A DNA stretch of 64,000 nt from an uncultured Lachnospiraceae bacterium (GCA_900548905.1 URMK01000002.1:124001-188000), one strand, 5' to 3'. Numbered from the stretch's first letter, positions 31,837 to 40,112 are shown. Program-made: numbers and translations. The notes: generated from the letters alone by a model not told the origin.

Positions 31837-32337
31837 TTACCCTTTCCTTTCCCGACTATATCTTTCATATCCGATTAATGTCATATACCCCGTACTCTCT
31901 TCCGCAGACAGCGTATTGCAAAATCCAAGCTTTTCATAAAAATGACAGTTCCTTTTTTCTTCCCTGATTGTGACAAGTTTCCAGCATAGCACATCCGGAT
32001 ACATGTCAAACAGCTGCTTCATAACGCAGGTGGCAATACCCTTATTCTGTTCTTTCGGCAGAATAAACAGGGGGGATATCAGGTTCGCGTCTTTTTTATG
32101 TACCACTCTCACCCCGCCCGCCATCCGGCCTTCATAGGAGATTAGCCAGTAATCGGTTTCTTCCTGGGCGAGCTGGCAGACCACCTTATCTACCGGATCC
32201 AGGGCCGGATTGGTATCGGTATCCCGGTAGGTTTCATAAAGCGGCATAAACGCCTCCTTTTTCAGCTGATGAATCAGCTGTGCATCATTTTTCTGTGCCA
32301 GAATTAATTGTACCGGCTTTCGTTTTGTAACTGCCAT
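31837..32337 (-). CDS. GNAT-family acetyltransferase (first of a pair)
   Basis: A 166-residue GNAT protein with the acetyl-CoA loop in LPKEQNKGIATCVMKQL and the FYEKLGF C-terminal motif. I start it at ATG 32337, which follows AAGGAGGAGAAAT; the frame is open to 32430 but that part lies between the leader terminator and the gene. Transcription must pass the terminator at 32413-32454 to reach it, so control by attenuation is likely. Confidence 0.88.
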   Translation of the reverse strand: MAVTKRKPVQLILAQKNDAQLIHQLKKEAFMPLYETYRDTDTNPALDPVDKVVCQLAQEETDYWLISYEGRMAGGVRVVHKKDANLISPLFILPKEQNKGIATCVMKQLFDMYPDVLCWKLVTIREEKRNCHFYEKLGFCNTLSAEESTGYMTLIGYERYSRERKG

Positions 32338-32410
32338 ATTTCTCCTCCTTCCGGGATAAACAATGAACGGCACGCGGGAAGCAGGAAACCGTCTGCTCCG
32401 AACGTACTTT

Positions 32411-32560
32411 CTATAAAATAAAAACCGCACCCGACATGGATATGTCTGATGCGGAAAAGAAGCAAAGGAAGTATGGATAAACAGATATCAGCTCCTTACA
32501 TTTCTGCACAGACATATAAGACCTACCGGCTTGTATGCAGTGCACGAAAGGGGCTTTCAT
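32411..32560 (-). CDS. Leader ORF 2 (49 codons, ends inside the terminator)
   Basis: ATG 32560 follows GAAGGAG by eleven bases; the frame runs through the terminator stem to TAG at 32413-32411. Ribosomes on it would melt the terminator, so it may be a control ORF rather than a functional protein. Low confidence that the peptide itself matters. Confidence 0.35.
   Translation of the reverse strand: MKAPFVHCIQAGRSYMSVQKCKELISVYPYFLCFFSASDISMSGAVFIL
32413..32454 (-). terminator. Intrinsic terminator of the GNAT leader
   Basis: Arms CCGCACCCGACAT and ATGTCTGATGCGG (13 bp with two mismatches, 32425-32454), followed on the minus strand by TTTTTATTTTAT. It stands between the promoter and the first GNAT gene. 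Confidence 0.82.
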
Positions 32561-32584
32561 AAAAGAAAGGACTCCTTCATACGG

Positions 32585-32668
32585 CTACAAGCGAATACGT
32601 CTTCCGTAAAAATAGCTATGCACATATGCACGGATATTACATCCGCCGGTCTGTAAGCAGCAACTCAT
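32585..32668 (-). CDS. Leader peptide ORF 1 (27 codons)
   Basis: ATG 32668 is preceded by AGAGGG and followed by 26 codons to TAG (32587-32585); the peptide begins MSCCLQTGGCN. Its stop lies just before the alternative-pairing region, as in leader peptides whose stalled ribosome changes RNA folding. Inference from layout only. Confidence 0.45.
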   Translation of the reverse strand: MSCCLQTGGCNIRAYVHSYFYGRRIRL

Positions 32669-32714
32669 GTTTTCCCTCTTGTCAGTTCCGGATAAGTCCG
32701 GAAAACTTTTTCTC

Positions 32715-32743
32715 ATACTACCACGTTAACGTATGCCTGTCAA
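32715..32743 (-). promoter_or_regulatory. Promoter of the GNAT leader
   Basis: Minus strand: TTGACA (32743-32738), 17-bp spacer, TAGTAT (32720-32715). The spacer contains the perfect 10-bp palindrome ACGTTAACGT, a possible operator. Confidence 0.8.
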
Positions 32744-32759
32744 GAAAATCCACTATTTC

Positions 32760-33014
32760 GGGAACAGATAAAAAAGATTGGCACCACCCGCCCCAGCTTC
32801 CCTGCGCATCCTGCTGACCTGCAAGGTTCCTTCCAGGGGGACGACTTTAGTCGTTTTCGCTCTCGCTCGGATAATCACGCAGCGGTACTAAGGCTGCAAA
32901 GTACGCAGCCTAAGGACCGGCGTGCTTATAACGCCCCTTACAGGAATCCTTGCAGGTCAGCAGGACGCGCAGGGAAGCTGGGGCGGGTGGTGCCAATCTT
33001 TTTTATCTGTTCCC
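32760..33014. mobile_element. MITE-like fold-back element with long inverted arms and target-site duplication
   Basis: About 255 bp. The left arm (32760-32826) and right arm (about 32948-33014) are inverted copies of about 67 bp with one or two differences; ends read GGGAACAGATAAAAAAG inward. Both sides are flanked by the direct repeat CCACTATTTC (32750-32759 and 33014-33023; 9 or 10 bp depending on where the element ends), as left by transposition. The middle (about 120 bp) has small hairpins (AGGCTGC / GCAGCCT; GGCGT / ACGCC) and no gene. It sits exactly after the SDR stop codon, which lies in the right direct repeat. Confidence 0.85.
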
Positions 33015-33016
33015 CA

Positions 33017-33778
33017 CTATTTCATTTTCTGCGCAATTTCCAGCAGCAGGCTGTGCGGAAGCGTTTTGGCAAGAAGGCGGAAGCCCTTCATCAGAGGGCT
33101 GTATACGGACATGGCACGGTTCCTGGCAGAGGCGGTCAGTGCCGCGCGTACCACATCCTCCGGTTCCACACAGCTGAACTTTTTGACTGCCAGCGTGGCA
33201 GCATACTTTTCCGCCCGGTCAAAAAACTCGGTTCTGACAGGTCCGGGACAGACTGCGGTCACATAAATGCCCTTCTCCCGAAGTTCTTCCCGCAGGGCCC
33301 GGGACAGACTGAGTACATAAGACTTCGTTGCAGCGTAGACGGCAAACCCCGGCTGCGGGAGGAATGCGGCACTGCTGGCCATCATGATCATACGGCTGTT
33401 TTTCTTCATATAGGGAATACAGGCACAGGTCATATCCGTCAGTGCCCGGCAGTTCACATCCAGCATCCCCAGCTGCTCCTGCCTTTCCATCTCAGTAAAC
33501 TTACCCATAATCCCATAGCCGGAGCTGTTCACAAGCATCCGGATTACAGGCTGTTCTTTTTTCAGCAGCTTTCGGAACTTTTTCATATCCTCTTCACAGG
33601 TAAGATCCGCAGGAATCACTTTTGCCATATGATCCAACTGGGCAGCAAGCTCCTCCAGGCGGTCTTTTCTTCTGGCAACCAGCCAGAATTCATCCACAGT
33701 GTAAAGCCCCGCGTCCATCTGCAGGGCAAATTCCTTCCCCATACCGGAAGAAGCTCCGGTGATAATAACAATATTCAT
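33017..33778 (-). CDS. Short-chain dehydrogenase/reductase
   Basis: A 253-residue classical SDR: nucleotide motif TGASSGMG (about 7-14), NSSG in place of NNAG, and catalytic YAATK. The NAD(P)-dependent substrate cannot be predicted. ATG follows GGAGGAGAAG, 14 bp after the DUF4153 gene, so the two are likely co-transcribed. The stop codon lies within the right target duplication of the MITE-like element; the protein end seems unaffected. Confidence 0.92.
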   Translation of the reverse strand: MNIVIITGASSGMGKEFALQMDAGLYTVDEFWLVARRKDRLEELAAQLDHMAKVIPADLTCEEDMKKFRKLLKKEQPVIRMLVNSSGYGIMGKFTEMERQEQLGMLDVNCRALTDMTCACIPYMKKNSRMIMMASSAAFLPQPGFAVYAATKSYVLSLSRALREELREKGIYVTAVCPGPVRTEFFDRAEKYAATLAVKKFSCVEPEDVVRAALTASARNRAMSVYSPLMKGFRLLAKTLPHSLLLEIAQKMK

Positions 33779-33792
33779 ATTCTTCTCCTCCT

Positions 33793-35499
33793 CTATTTTT
33801 CCAAAAGGTATCCGCGCAGGGATATATGGGTATATTCTTTTGTTACAAGATCATAATCAAAGGAAAGATACTCCAGGTACAGTTTAATGCGGGTATTGAT
33901 CATAATTTCCTGGTTCGCCCGGAAATACTCACCGCTTTCATCCTCATATTTTTCTTTTCCCAGGAAACCGTCCAGATACTCCTTCAGATTAAACGTTATG
34001 CTTTTACCTCCTCCGTAGGAAAAAGGATATTCCGTCAATAAAGCCGTATCGGTGCCGCTTCTGCAGGAATCCTGGACCGGATAGCAATACCGGTAACCGG
34101 AAACATCCAGAGCCGTAATATACTCCGTCTGATAAAAGTCAAAGGTATCATGATAATCAGGAAATGCTTCCCCCTTTACAGACTGCAGCATTTCCTCTTC
34201 TTCTGCCGTAAGCCCCGCCAGATAGGAGTTTCCGGGCATATCCTCCTTAAGATACCAATAGGCCCCCGCCGCTTTGTCGCGTTCCCGCTGTGACAGCAGG
34301 GAGGGATCCGCCGCTGTCATGACCTTCTGGATGGCCCCCTTCTGATCCAGGAAAGAGATGCGGTACATATTGATGCCCGGCATACAGCAGGCAGTAAAAA
34401 CGAAGCCGGCAGCTGCGAGAAAAAGCCAGCCCACAGCCTGTCTTCGAAAATAATAGAGTGTGATGTAAAGTATTTCAAAAACCAGCAGCATGACACAGAT
34501 ATACCGCATGGGTGTAATCCCGTTTTCATAAATACGGATGCCGATGGAATACGCCTGCAGCAGAATAAGGGGGGAAAACAGATACGGCAGAATCCGGCTG
34601 ATTTTCAAAAGGGGATTGCGCTGCGTATAAAAGGAATTCATCGTCCATATGGGAAGGCCTGCCAGAAACAATCCCGACAGGATACGGAATACCGCATTGG
34701 AGGGCATATCCCGGAACAATACTATTTTCAGAATATACACATAGATAATGGCAAATGCGCTGACTACCAGTCCTGTCAGCACATATTTTATCAAAGCCTC
34801 CGTGAAACGGCCGTCTTCCCCTTTCCCGGGCAGTATACCCCGCAGAAGGGAGGATACATAGAAGATACCAAACAGAAGCACTTGGGCCTGGATATATATT
34901 TCAAAGTCCGCTTCAAAGAGTTCCACAAAAATTCCGAGAACCATACTGACGCCCACTATAAGGACAAAATACATGATACTGATCCGGACAGCCCAGGCAA
35001 AAAAACGGACAAAATATGCTTCCAGGGAAAAACGCGTCTTACGGAAGCAGAAATAAAACGCCAGAATAAACAGCACGAGTTCGTAGCAGGCAATATACCG
35101 AGGAAGGACAGACTGCACACTATCATAATCCCATCCGAAAACCATGGTGCCGTACTTCAGCGAAAGCAGCCGTGTAAAAAGGACTGCCGGAAGGATAAAC
35201 ACCGCATACAGGGAAAAACGCAGCCACGGCTTTCCGTTTTTTTGATACAGGGCTTCTGCAAAAAAGCTTCCCGTGCCGTAAAAAATCAGGAAATACATAA
35301 GCTTTTCCCCAAAGTTCATGACAACGGAATCGGAACAGCTGACCAATATCGTGCACAACAGTGTAAACAGCCAAATGCTTCCCTGCGTAACCGGGAAATA
35401 AAGAAACGTATTTTTCATTCCTTTCCCGATAAAGGCAAGTTTATCCTTCAGCAGCCTCATGTACTTGGCGCTCCCTGTTACAGTTGTTTTTTCTTCCAT
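33793..35499 (-). CDS. DUF4153 multi-pass membrane protein
   Basis: A 568-residue protein with about 10-12 membrane helices in the first 380 residues and a C-terminal extracytoplasmic domain of about 185 residues (EEEMLQSVKGEAFPDYHDTFDFYQTEYITALDVSGY). This matches the DUF4153 family; function unknown. ATG at 35499 follows GGAGGTGCTT; the GTG two codons earlier overlaps this site. Its promoter is nested in a terminator-like hairpin. Confidence 0.83.
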   Translation of the reverse strand: MEEKTTVTGSAKYMRLLKDKLAFIGKGMKNTFLYFPVTQGSIWLFTLLCTILVSCSDSVVMNFGEKLMYFLIFYGTGSFFAEALYQKNGKPWLRFSLYAVFILPAVLFTRLLSLKYGTMVFGWDYDSVQSVLPRYIACYELVLFILAFYFCFRKTRFSLEAYFVRFFAWAVRISIMYFVLIVGVSMVLGIFVELFEADFEIYIQAQVLLFGIFYVSSLLRGILPGKGEDGRFTEALIKYVLTGLVVSAFAIIYVYILKIVLFRDMPSNAVFRILSGLFLAGLPIWTMNSFYTQRNPLLKISRILPYLFSPLILLQAYSIGIRIYENGITPMRYICVMLLVFEILYITLYYFRRQAVGWLFLAAAGFVFTACCMPGINMYRISFLDQKGAIQKVMTAADPSLLSQRERDKAAGAYWYLKEDMPGNSYLAGLTAEEEEMLQSVKGEAFPDYHDTFDFYQTEYITALDVSGYRYCYPVQDSCRSGTDTALLTEYPFSYGGGKSITFNLKEYLDGFLGKEKYEDESGEYFRANQEIMINTRIKLYLEYLSFDYDLVTKEYTHISLRGYLLEK

Positions 35500-35533
35500 A
35501 AGCACCTCCTATCCGCAATCCTTTCCTACGCAA

Positions 35534-35581
35534 AAACCTTCCGCCAACATACCCCTATTGTAGCATGCCGACGGAAGGTTT
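35534..35581 (-). terminator. Hairpin after the Nei-like gene, with a promoter in its loop
   Basis: Arms AAACCTTCCG (35534-35543) and CGGAAGGTTT (35572-35581); on the minus strand the second arm ends in TTTTT, giving a terminator for the gene that ends at 35612. Confidence 0.65.
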
Positions 35582-35584
35582 CAA
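35557..35584 (-). promoter_or_regulatory. Promoter of the DUF4153 gene
   Basis: Minus strand: TTGAAA (35584-35579), 16-bp spacer, TACAAT (35562-35557) with an upstream TGC (extended -10). It overlaps the arm and loop of the preceding terminator. Confidence 0.6.
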
Positions 35585-35611
35585 CTGTTAATTATAGAAT
35601 TTATCCCGGAT

Positions 35612-36445
35612 TTATGAGGTATGCAGCTTCTGACAGTGCTCACAGTAATAAATGGTACCTCCCAGATAATTTCCCTTACGAAGCTCGTAACCGCAGCTAG
35701 GACAGGGGGACCAGAGCGTATTTTTGCTTAAAATGGTGACATAACCGCCCTTTCTGCCGAACAGATCCTTTTCCGTATCTCTTCCGCCCGTGTCCGCCAT
35801 TTCCCGGAGAACTGATTTCACTGCATCATACATGCACCGGTATTCTTCTTCCCTGAGTTCTCCCATCTTACATTTGGGATGTATCCCGCAGGTAAATAGA
35901 ATATCCTGCAAAGTCCCGTTTCCCAGTCCCGGAATCCTCTGTTTGGTAGCCAGGAAGGCCTTGGCGGACAGCTTATCGTCCTCTTTGTTCTTCAGTGATA
36001 AAAAGTAGGGATAATCAAATTCTTCCGATAAGGGTGAAGGCTTTTCACAGGCCGCCAGATAATAAGGATTGTCGTTGGTTCCCTCCCGGTAGGCCCAGAT
36101 CCCCCCATACATCTGGACGGTGCAGGTTATTGCCGTCTTATCATCAAATTCCACGTACAGCTGATGCTTGGCGGGAGCCTTTTTACAATCTTCATGATAT
36201 TTAGGGGAAACGCCGTCCCCCAGCAGGATACGGCTGTCCTGCACCTCTATTTCCAGCATCCCGCCCACTCCTCGGCATATCCCTATCTGTTTTCCGGCCA
36301 AAAGCTCATCGTAACCGTCCGGATTATCCGAATACCAGGTAAAGGAATGCGGGGAATGTCCTGCCTGGACAAAAGAAATGATTTTTCCCTGTATTGTCTC
36401 ATTTAGTTGTTTTGCCAGTACATAGCTTTCCGGTATTTCAAGCAT
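35612..36445 (-). CDS. Fpg/Nei-family DNA glycosylase-like protein with altered catalytic N-terminus
   Basis: A 277-residue Fpg/Nei-fold protein: N-terminal beta-sandwich, helix-two-turn-helix (KQRIPGLGNGTLQDILFTCGIHP) and a C-terminal zinc finger (CPSCGYEL ... YYCEHCQ). Classical enzymes begin with a Pro-Glu pair, the Pro being the catalytic nucleophile; here the protein starts M-L-E-I-P-E, so Leu replaces that Pro while the Glu is kept, and the usual Lys of the beta-hairpin loop is a Met. Base-excision activity may be lost or mechanistically different. ATG at 36445 follows GGGAGGACAAG. Confidence 0.85.
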   Translation of the reverse strand: MLEIPESYVLAKQLNETIQGKIISFVQAGHSPHSFTWYSDNPDGYDELLAGKQIGICRGVGGMLEIEVQDSRILLGDGVSPKYHEDCKKAPAKHQLYVEFDDKTAITCTVQMYGGIWAYREGTNDNPYYLAACEKPSPLSEEFDYPYFLSLKNKEDDKLSAKAFLATKQRIPGLGNGTLQDILFTCGIHPKCKMGELREEEYRCMYDAVKSVLREMADTGGRDTEKDLFGRKGGYVTILSKNTLWSPCPSCGYELRKGNYLGGTIYYCEHCQKLHTS

Positions 36446-36552
36446 AGGCTTGTCCTCCCTTTTCTGCCGTCACGGGTCTGTTCTGCAAATGCACGGACCT
36501 GTCTGAATGGTTACTTTTTATATTATAGCACCTAAAAGCTGACAACAGTATG

Positions 36553-37470
36553 TCATATTTGTTCTGCTGCTTCCCGGAGGATACAATGTATCTTTTCTCT
36601 CAGCCACACAGGCTCAAGGATCCTGATATATGGACAATAGGACAAAATCACTCCGTATACCCAGTCATCAATACTGTAAGCTGTCCTTATGAGAAAATTC
36701 CCGTTTTCCCCGCGGGAAATTTCTTCTTCCCCAAAGCTGTCATAAATCCGGTATGCCTGAGAGCCGTCCACTTCCAGAACCACAGGGGTCAATTCCGCGT
36801 CTGCGGCCGTTTTATCCTCTTCGTTACCGGCTGCGGCGGCATCCTCTTCCCCGCAGGGGAAACTGCGGGGTGTAAAAGTCTCATCCAGGATTTCAGGACG
36901 TTTGATACGAAGTACCTTGAAGGTACGCATCGCTTTCCGGTTCCTGCACCATGCGCGCAGATACCAGTTATGGCTTTTAAACCATAGCTGGACAGGCTCC
37001 GCGGTGCGGCGCTCCATTTTCCCGTCACTGCCATAATAATCAAAGGCAATGACATGGGACTGCAGGATGGCATGTTTTAACAGGGAGAACAAGGCTTCCT
37101 GTCCTCCGCTCCAATCGGAAAAATCAATAGACACCCAATTGCTGCCCGGAGTCTGGAAAAAATCCCCAAGCTTGCGCAAAAGCTCGGGACTGTCGGAAGG
37201 AGCGGCCTCTCTAAGCCCCTCCAGCGCAGCGAGGATTTGTGACTTTTCTTCATTATTGAGGAACATCTTATCGATAACGCAGTGATCCATCAGGGATATG
37301 CCTCCGCTTCTTCCCTGGCTGGCATAAACCGGGACACCTGCCATACTGAGCACATCCACATCTCTGTAAATGGTACGCACCGATACCTCATATCGTTCCG
37401 CCAGCTCTTTTGCCGGTATTTTATCCCGCTGCATCAGCTGGTAGCAGATCCCAAACAGACGGTTAACCAT
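36553..37470 (-). CDS. WYL-domain transcriptional regulator (YafY type)
   Basis: A 305-residue protein: N-terminal HTH_11 (about 1-60; IPAKELAERYEVSVRTIYRDVDVLSMAGVP), a middle domain (about 75-135), and a WYL domain (about 140-230; HNWYLRAWC, RTFKVLRIKR). WYL proteins sense nucleic acids or small ligands. A Glu/Ala-rich linker (about 208-228) is encoded partly by a CCCCGCAG / CTGCGGGG hairpin (36849-36870) that resembles repeat family 2. ATG at 37470 follows AGAGGGAAAAC. Confidence 0.9.
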   Translation of the reverse strand: MVNRLFGICYQLMQRDKIPAKELAERYEVSVRTIYRDVDVLSMAGVPVYASQGRSGGISLMDHCVIDKMFLNNEEKSQILAALEGLREAAPSDSPELLRKLGDFFQTPGSNWVSIDFSDWSGGQEALFSLLKHAILQSHVIAFDYYGSDGKMERRTAEPVQLWFKSHNWYLRAWCRNRKAMRTFKVLRIKRPEILDETFTPRSFPCGEEDAAAAGNEEDKTAADAELTPVVLEVDGSQAYRIYDSFGEEEISRGENGNFLIRTAYSIDDWVYGVILSYCPYIRILEPVWLREKIHCILREAAEQI

Positions 37471-37512
37471 GTTTTCCCTCTATAACTGTTCCGTATCTTC
37501 ACAGTTACTTCT

Positions 37513-39435
37513 CTATTTCTTCTTGTGTACGTTGCGGATTGTCTTTTTTTTCGTTGGTTTCGCTTCCGCTTTCCCCTTTGTCCTGCCGGTACCCTTCCCT
37601 GCACCGGCAGCGGCGCCGTCCCGGTTATATGGCGCGCTTTTGGGCCGGATCAGGCATTTTTTATCAAATCCGATCAAATCCGTTCTTCCCGCCCTGGTCA
37701 GGGCTTCGTATACCAAATCGTAATTCCTGGGATTCCGGTATTGGATCAGGGCCCGCTGCATGGCCTTTTCATGAGAGTTTTTGCAGATATATACCGGCCG
37801 GCCGTCTCTCGGATCGATTTCCGTATAATACATCACCGTGGATATGGTGGAGGGGGTAGGGTAAAAATCCTGCACCTGTTCCGGCATATATCCCAAATCC
37901 CGGAGATATTCCGCCAGCTCCACCGCTTCTTTCAGTGTGGAGCCCGGATGGGAGGACATCAGGTAAGGGACGAGGAACTGGTTTTTTCCCAGTTCTTCAT
38001 TCAGCTTTTTATATTTTTTGCGGAATTTCTCATACACGGCGTTTTCCGGTTTGCCCATCCGGGTCAGTACCGCATCGGAAATATGCTCCGGGGCGACCTT
38101 CAGCTGGCCGCTGATATGGTAGTTTACCAGCTCCCGGAAAAAGGTGTCGTCCTTATCAGCCAGCAGATAATCAAAACGTATGCCGGAACGGATAAAAACC
38201 TTTTTCACACCGGGAAGGGCCCGCAAGCTGCGCAGAAGCTCCAGATAATCCTGATGATCCGCTTTCAGGTTAGGACAGGGCTTCGGGAAAAGACACTGCC
38301 GCATCTTGCATACGCCGTGGGTCAGCTGCTTATCACAGGAAGGCGCCCTGAAATTGGCTGTGGGTCCTCCCACATCATGAATATAGCCTTTGAATTCCGG
38401 ATCCTTACGGATCAGCTCCGCTTCCTCCAGAATGGACTCATGGCTCCGTACCTGTACGGTACGTCCCTGGTGAAAAGTCAATGCACAGAAGTTACAGCCG
38501 CCGAAGCATCCCCGGTTGCTGATCAGGGAAAACTTGATTTCACTGATTGCGGGGACGCCGCCTTTTTCCTCGTAGGAGGGATGGTAGGTCCTCATATACG
38601 GAAGGGCGTAAACGGCATCCATCTCTTCCATGGTAAGAGGTGCCTGGGGCGGGTTCTGCACCACATACTGCCCTCCCGGATACCCTTCCGCAAGGGCTTT
38701 TCCGTTAAAGGGATCGGTATTGGAATACTGCACCATAAAGCTTTCCGCATATTTTTTCTTATCTTCCTTCATCTCTTCGTAGGAAGGCAGAATATGATAA
38801 TCATAAAGGCCGGATATATCTTTCGTTTTATAAACCGTTCCGGGGATAAACGTGAGATCCTTCACCGCGATTCCGCTGTTTAAGGCATCTGCTATCTCCA
38901 CAATGGATTTTTCCCCCATGCCGTAGGAAATCAAGTCGGCCTGGCTGTCCAGAAGAATAGAACGTTTGAAGGAATCGCTCCAATAGTCATAATGGGCCAG
39001 GCGTCGAAGGCTGGCTTCAATTCCCCCGATAATAACCGGGGCTGTACGGTATACCCGGCGGATCAGGTTACAGTAAACCACAGTGGCGTGATCCGGGCGT
39101 TTCCCCGCTTCCCCTCCCGGGGTATAGGCGTCTGAGGGACGGCGCTTCCGGGATACAAAATAGTGGTTAACCATGGAATCCATATTTCCGGCGGAAACCA
39201 GAAAGCCAAGCCTGGGGCAGCCAAACACACGGATGCTGTCCTCCTCCTTCCAGTCCGGCTGTGACAGAATGCATACGCTGTAGCCGTGTGCCTCCAGGAT
39301 ACGGGTAATAATGGCATGTCCGAAGGATGGATGATCCACGTAGGCGTCTCCTGTCACATACACAAAATCCGGCTGGGTAATCCCCCGGGCTTCCATCTCT
39401 TCTCTTGTTACCGGTAAAAATCCGTTGGCTGTCAT
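37513..39435 (-). CDS. YgiQ-family radical SAM protein
   Basis: A 640-residue YgiQ protein: N-terminal ADFVYVTGDAYVDHPSFG-like motif, cobalamin-type IIGGIEASLRRLAHYDYW, cluster motif CFGGCNFC, and the HPGSTLKEAVELAEYLRDLGY C-terminal signature, ending in a Lys-rich tail. Function unknown; widespread and conserved. ATG at 39435 follows AGGAGG, three bases after the HAD stop. Confidence 0.94.
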   Translation of the reverse strand: MTANGFLPVTREEMEARGITQPDFVYVTGDAYVDHPSFGHAIITRILEAHGYSVCILSQPDWKEEDSIRVFGCPRLGFLVSAGNMDSMVNHYFVSRKRRPSDAYTPGGEAGKRPDHATVVYCNLIRRVYRTAPVIIGGIEASLRRLAHYDYWSDSFKRSILLDSQADLISYGMGEKSIVEIADALNSGIAVKDLTFIPGTVYKTKDISGLYDYHILPSYEEMKEDKKKYAESFMVQYSNTDPFNGKALAEGYPGGQYVVQNPPQAPLTMEEMDAVYALPYMRTYHPSYEEKGGVPAISEIKFSLISNRGCFGGCNFCALTFHQGRTVQVRSHESILEEAELIRKDPEFKGYIHDVGGPTANFRAPSCDKQLTHGVCKMRQCLFPKPCPNLKADHQDYLELLRSLRALPGVKKVFIRSGIRFDYLLADKDDTFFRELVNYHISGQLKVAPEHISDAVLTRMGKPENAVYEKFRKKYKKLNEELGKNQFLVPYLMSSHPGSTLKEAVELAEYLRDLGYMPEQVQDFYPTPSTISTVMYYTEIDPRDGRPVYICKNSHEKAMQRALIQYRNPRNYDLVYEALTRAGRTDLIGFDKKCLIRPKSAPYNRDGAAAGAGKGTGRTKGKAEAKPTKKKTIRNVHKKK

Positions 39436-39437
39436 TT

Positions 39438-40112
39438 CTATTGTAATCCTCCTGTCTGCATATCCTGCAGGATTTCTGTATAATCCCTGATATAGTAATC
39501 GGCAAGTGTTTTTTTCTCTTCCTTTTGGTTCAGGGAATATGCGTCTTCCACGGCACAGACTTTCATCCCCGCCGCCTTTCCGGCCTGAATGCCGGGAACG
39601 ATATCCTCAAAAACGAGGCAGGCCTTCGGGTCTGCCTGCAGTCGGTCCGCCACCGCAAGATAAATATCCGGGGCCGGTTTCCCCCGTCCCACATCGCAGC
39701 TGGTCATAATACACCCGAAATCCCGTTCCAGCCCATGAACCCGGGCTATGCTGGTCACCAGTTCCCGGGAATTGCTCGTTGCGATCCCCATTTTTATCCC
39801 GTGCCGCCGGCACCAGGCGAGATATTCCCGCGCGCCGTCCTTAAGAGGCACCTGGTTCCTGTATTTATCCCAGGCCATCCGGTTCCAGGTCTCTTTTATC
39901 TGTTCCAGGGAATCCGGCAGCCCGAACCGTTCCTTAAAATACACCGCCGTTTCCGAAAAACTCATTCCTTCTATTTCACGCTGCAGTTCCCGGGGCGGTT
40001 CCAGGCCGAACCGTCCCAGATATTCGATATCTATATCCTCCCAGATCCACATGGAGTCCACAAGGGAACCGTCCAGATCAAAGATTACCGCTGCCATTCC
40101 ATCCATCATCAT
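39438..40112 (-). CDS. HAD-superfamily hydrolase (beta-phosphoglucomutase-like)
   Basis: A 224-residue HAD-IA protein: motif I FDLDGSLVDS, motif II ATSNSRE, Lys in GRGKPAPDIYL, and motif IV VFEDIVPGIQAGKAAGM. It probably dephosphorylates a small phospho-sugar or nucleotide. The first of several in-frame ATGs (40112) follows GGAGGAAAG and overlaps the rsuA stop. Confidence 0.92.
   Translation of the reverse strand: MMMDGMAAVIFDLDGSLVDSMWIWEDIDIEYLGRFGLEPPRELQREIEGMSFSETAVYFKERFGLPDSLEQIKETWNRMAWDKYRNQVPLKDGAREYLAWCRRHGIKMGIATSNSRELVTSIARVHGLERDFGCIMTSCDVGRGKPAPDIYLAVADRLQADPKACLVFEDIVPGIQAGKAAGMKVCAVEDAYSLNQKEEKKTLADYYIRDYTEILQDMQTGGLQ

Larger units (their letters stand above)
32411..32708 (-). 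ncRNA. Attenuator-type leader upstream of the GNAT pair
   Basis: From the promoter at 32743-32715 a leader of about 300 nt runs to an intrinsic terminator. It contains an early hairpin (TTCCGGA / TCCGGAA), a 27-codon ORF with ribosome binding site, mutually exclusive pairing options around GGAGTCCTTTC, CTTTTATGAAAG and CCCCTTTC, a long-range GCTTGTA / TACAAGC pair, and a second ORF that runs into the terminator. This is the layout of translation-dependent attenuators of resistance genes. No known riboswitch or T-box signature was seen. Confidence 0.6.

Noticed and set aside
32411..32708. T-box or known riboswitch upstream of the GNAT genes
   Set aside because: No T-box AGGGTGGNACCGCG-type motif or recognisable riboswitch core; leader-peptide attenuation fits better.
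32820..32950. tmRNA or other structured RNA in the centre of the fold-back element
   Set aside because: Despite small hairpins there is no tag-peptide frame, tRNA-like end or other known signature; the flanking arms and direct repeats explain it better as a mobile element.
32987..33856. 289-codon plus-strand frame opposite the SDR gene
   Set aside because: Begins inside the inverted arm of the fold-back element and is an antisense shadow of the SDR.
37525..38883. 452-codon plus-strand frame opposite ygiQ
   Set aside because: Long only because the opposite strand is a conserved, GC-biased gene; no start signals.
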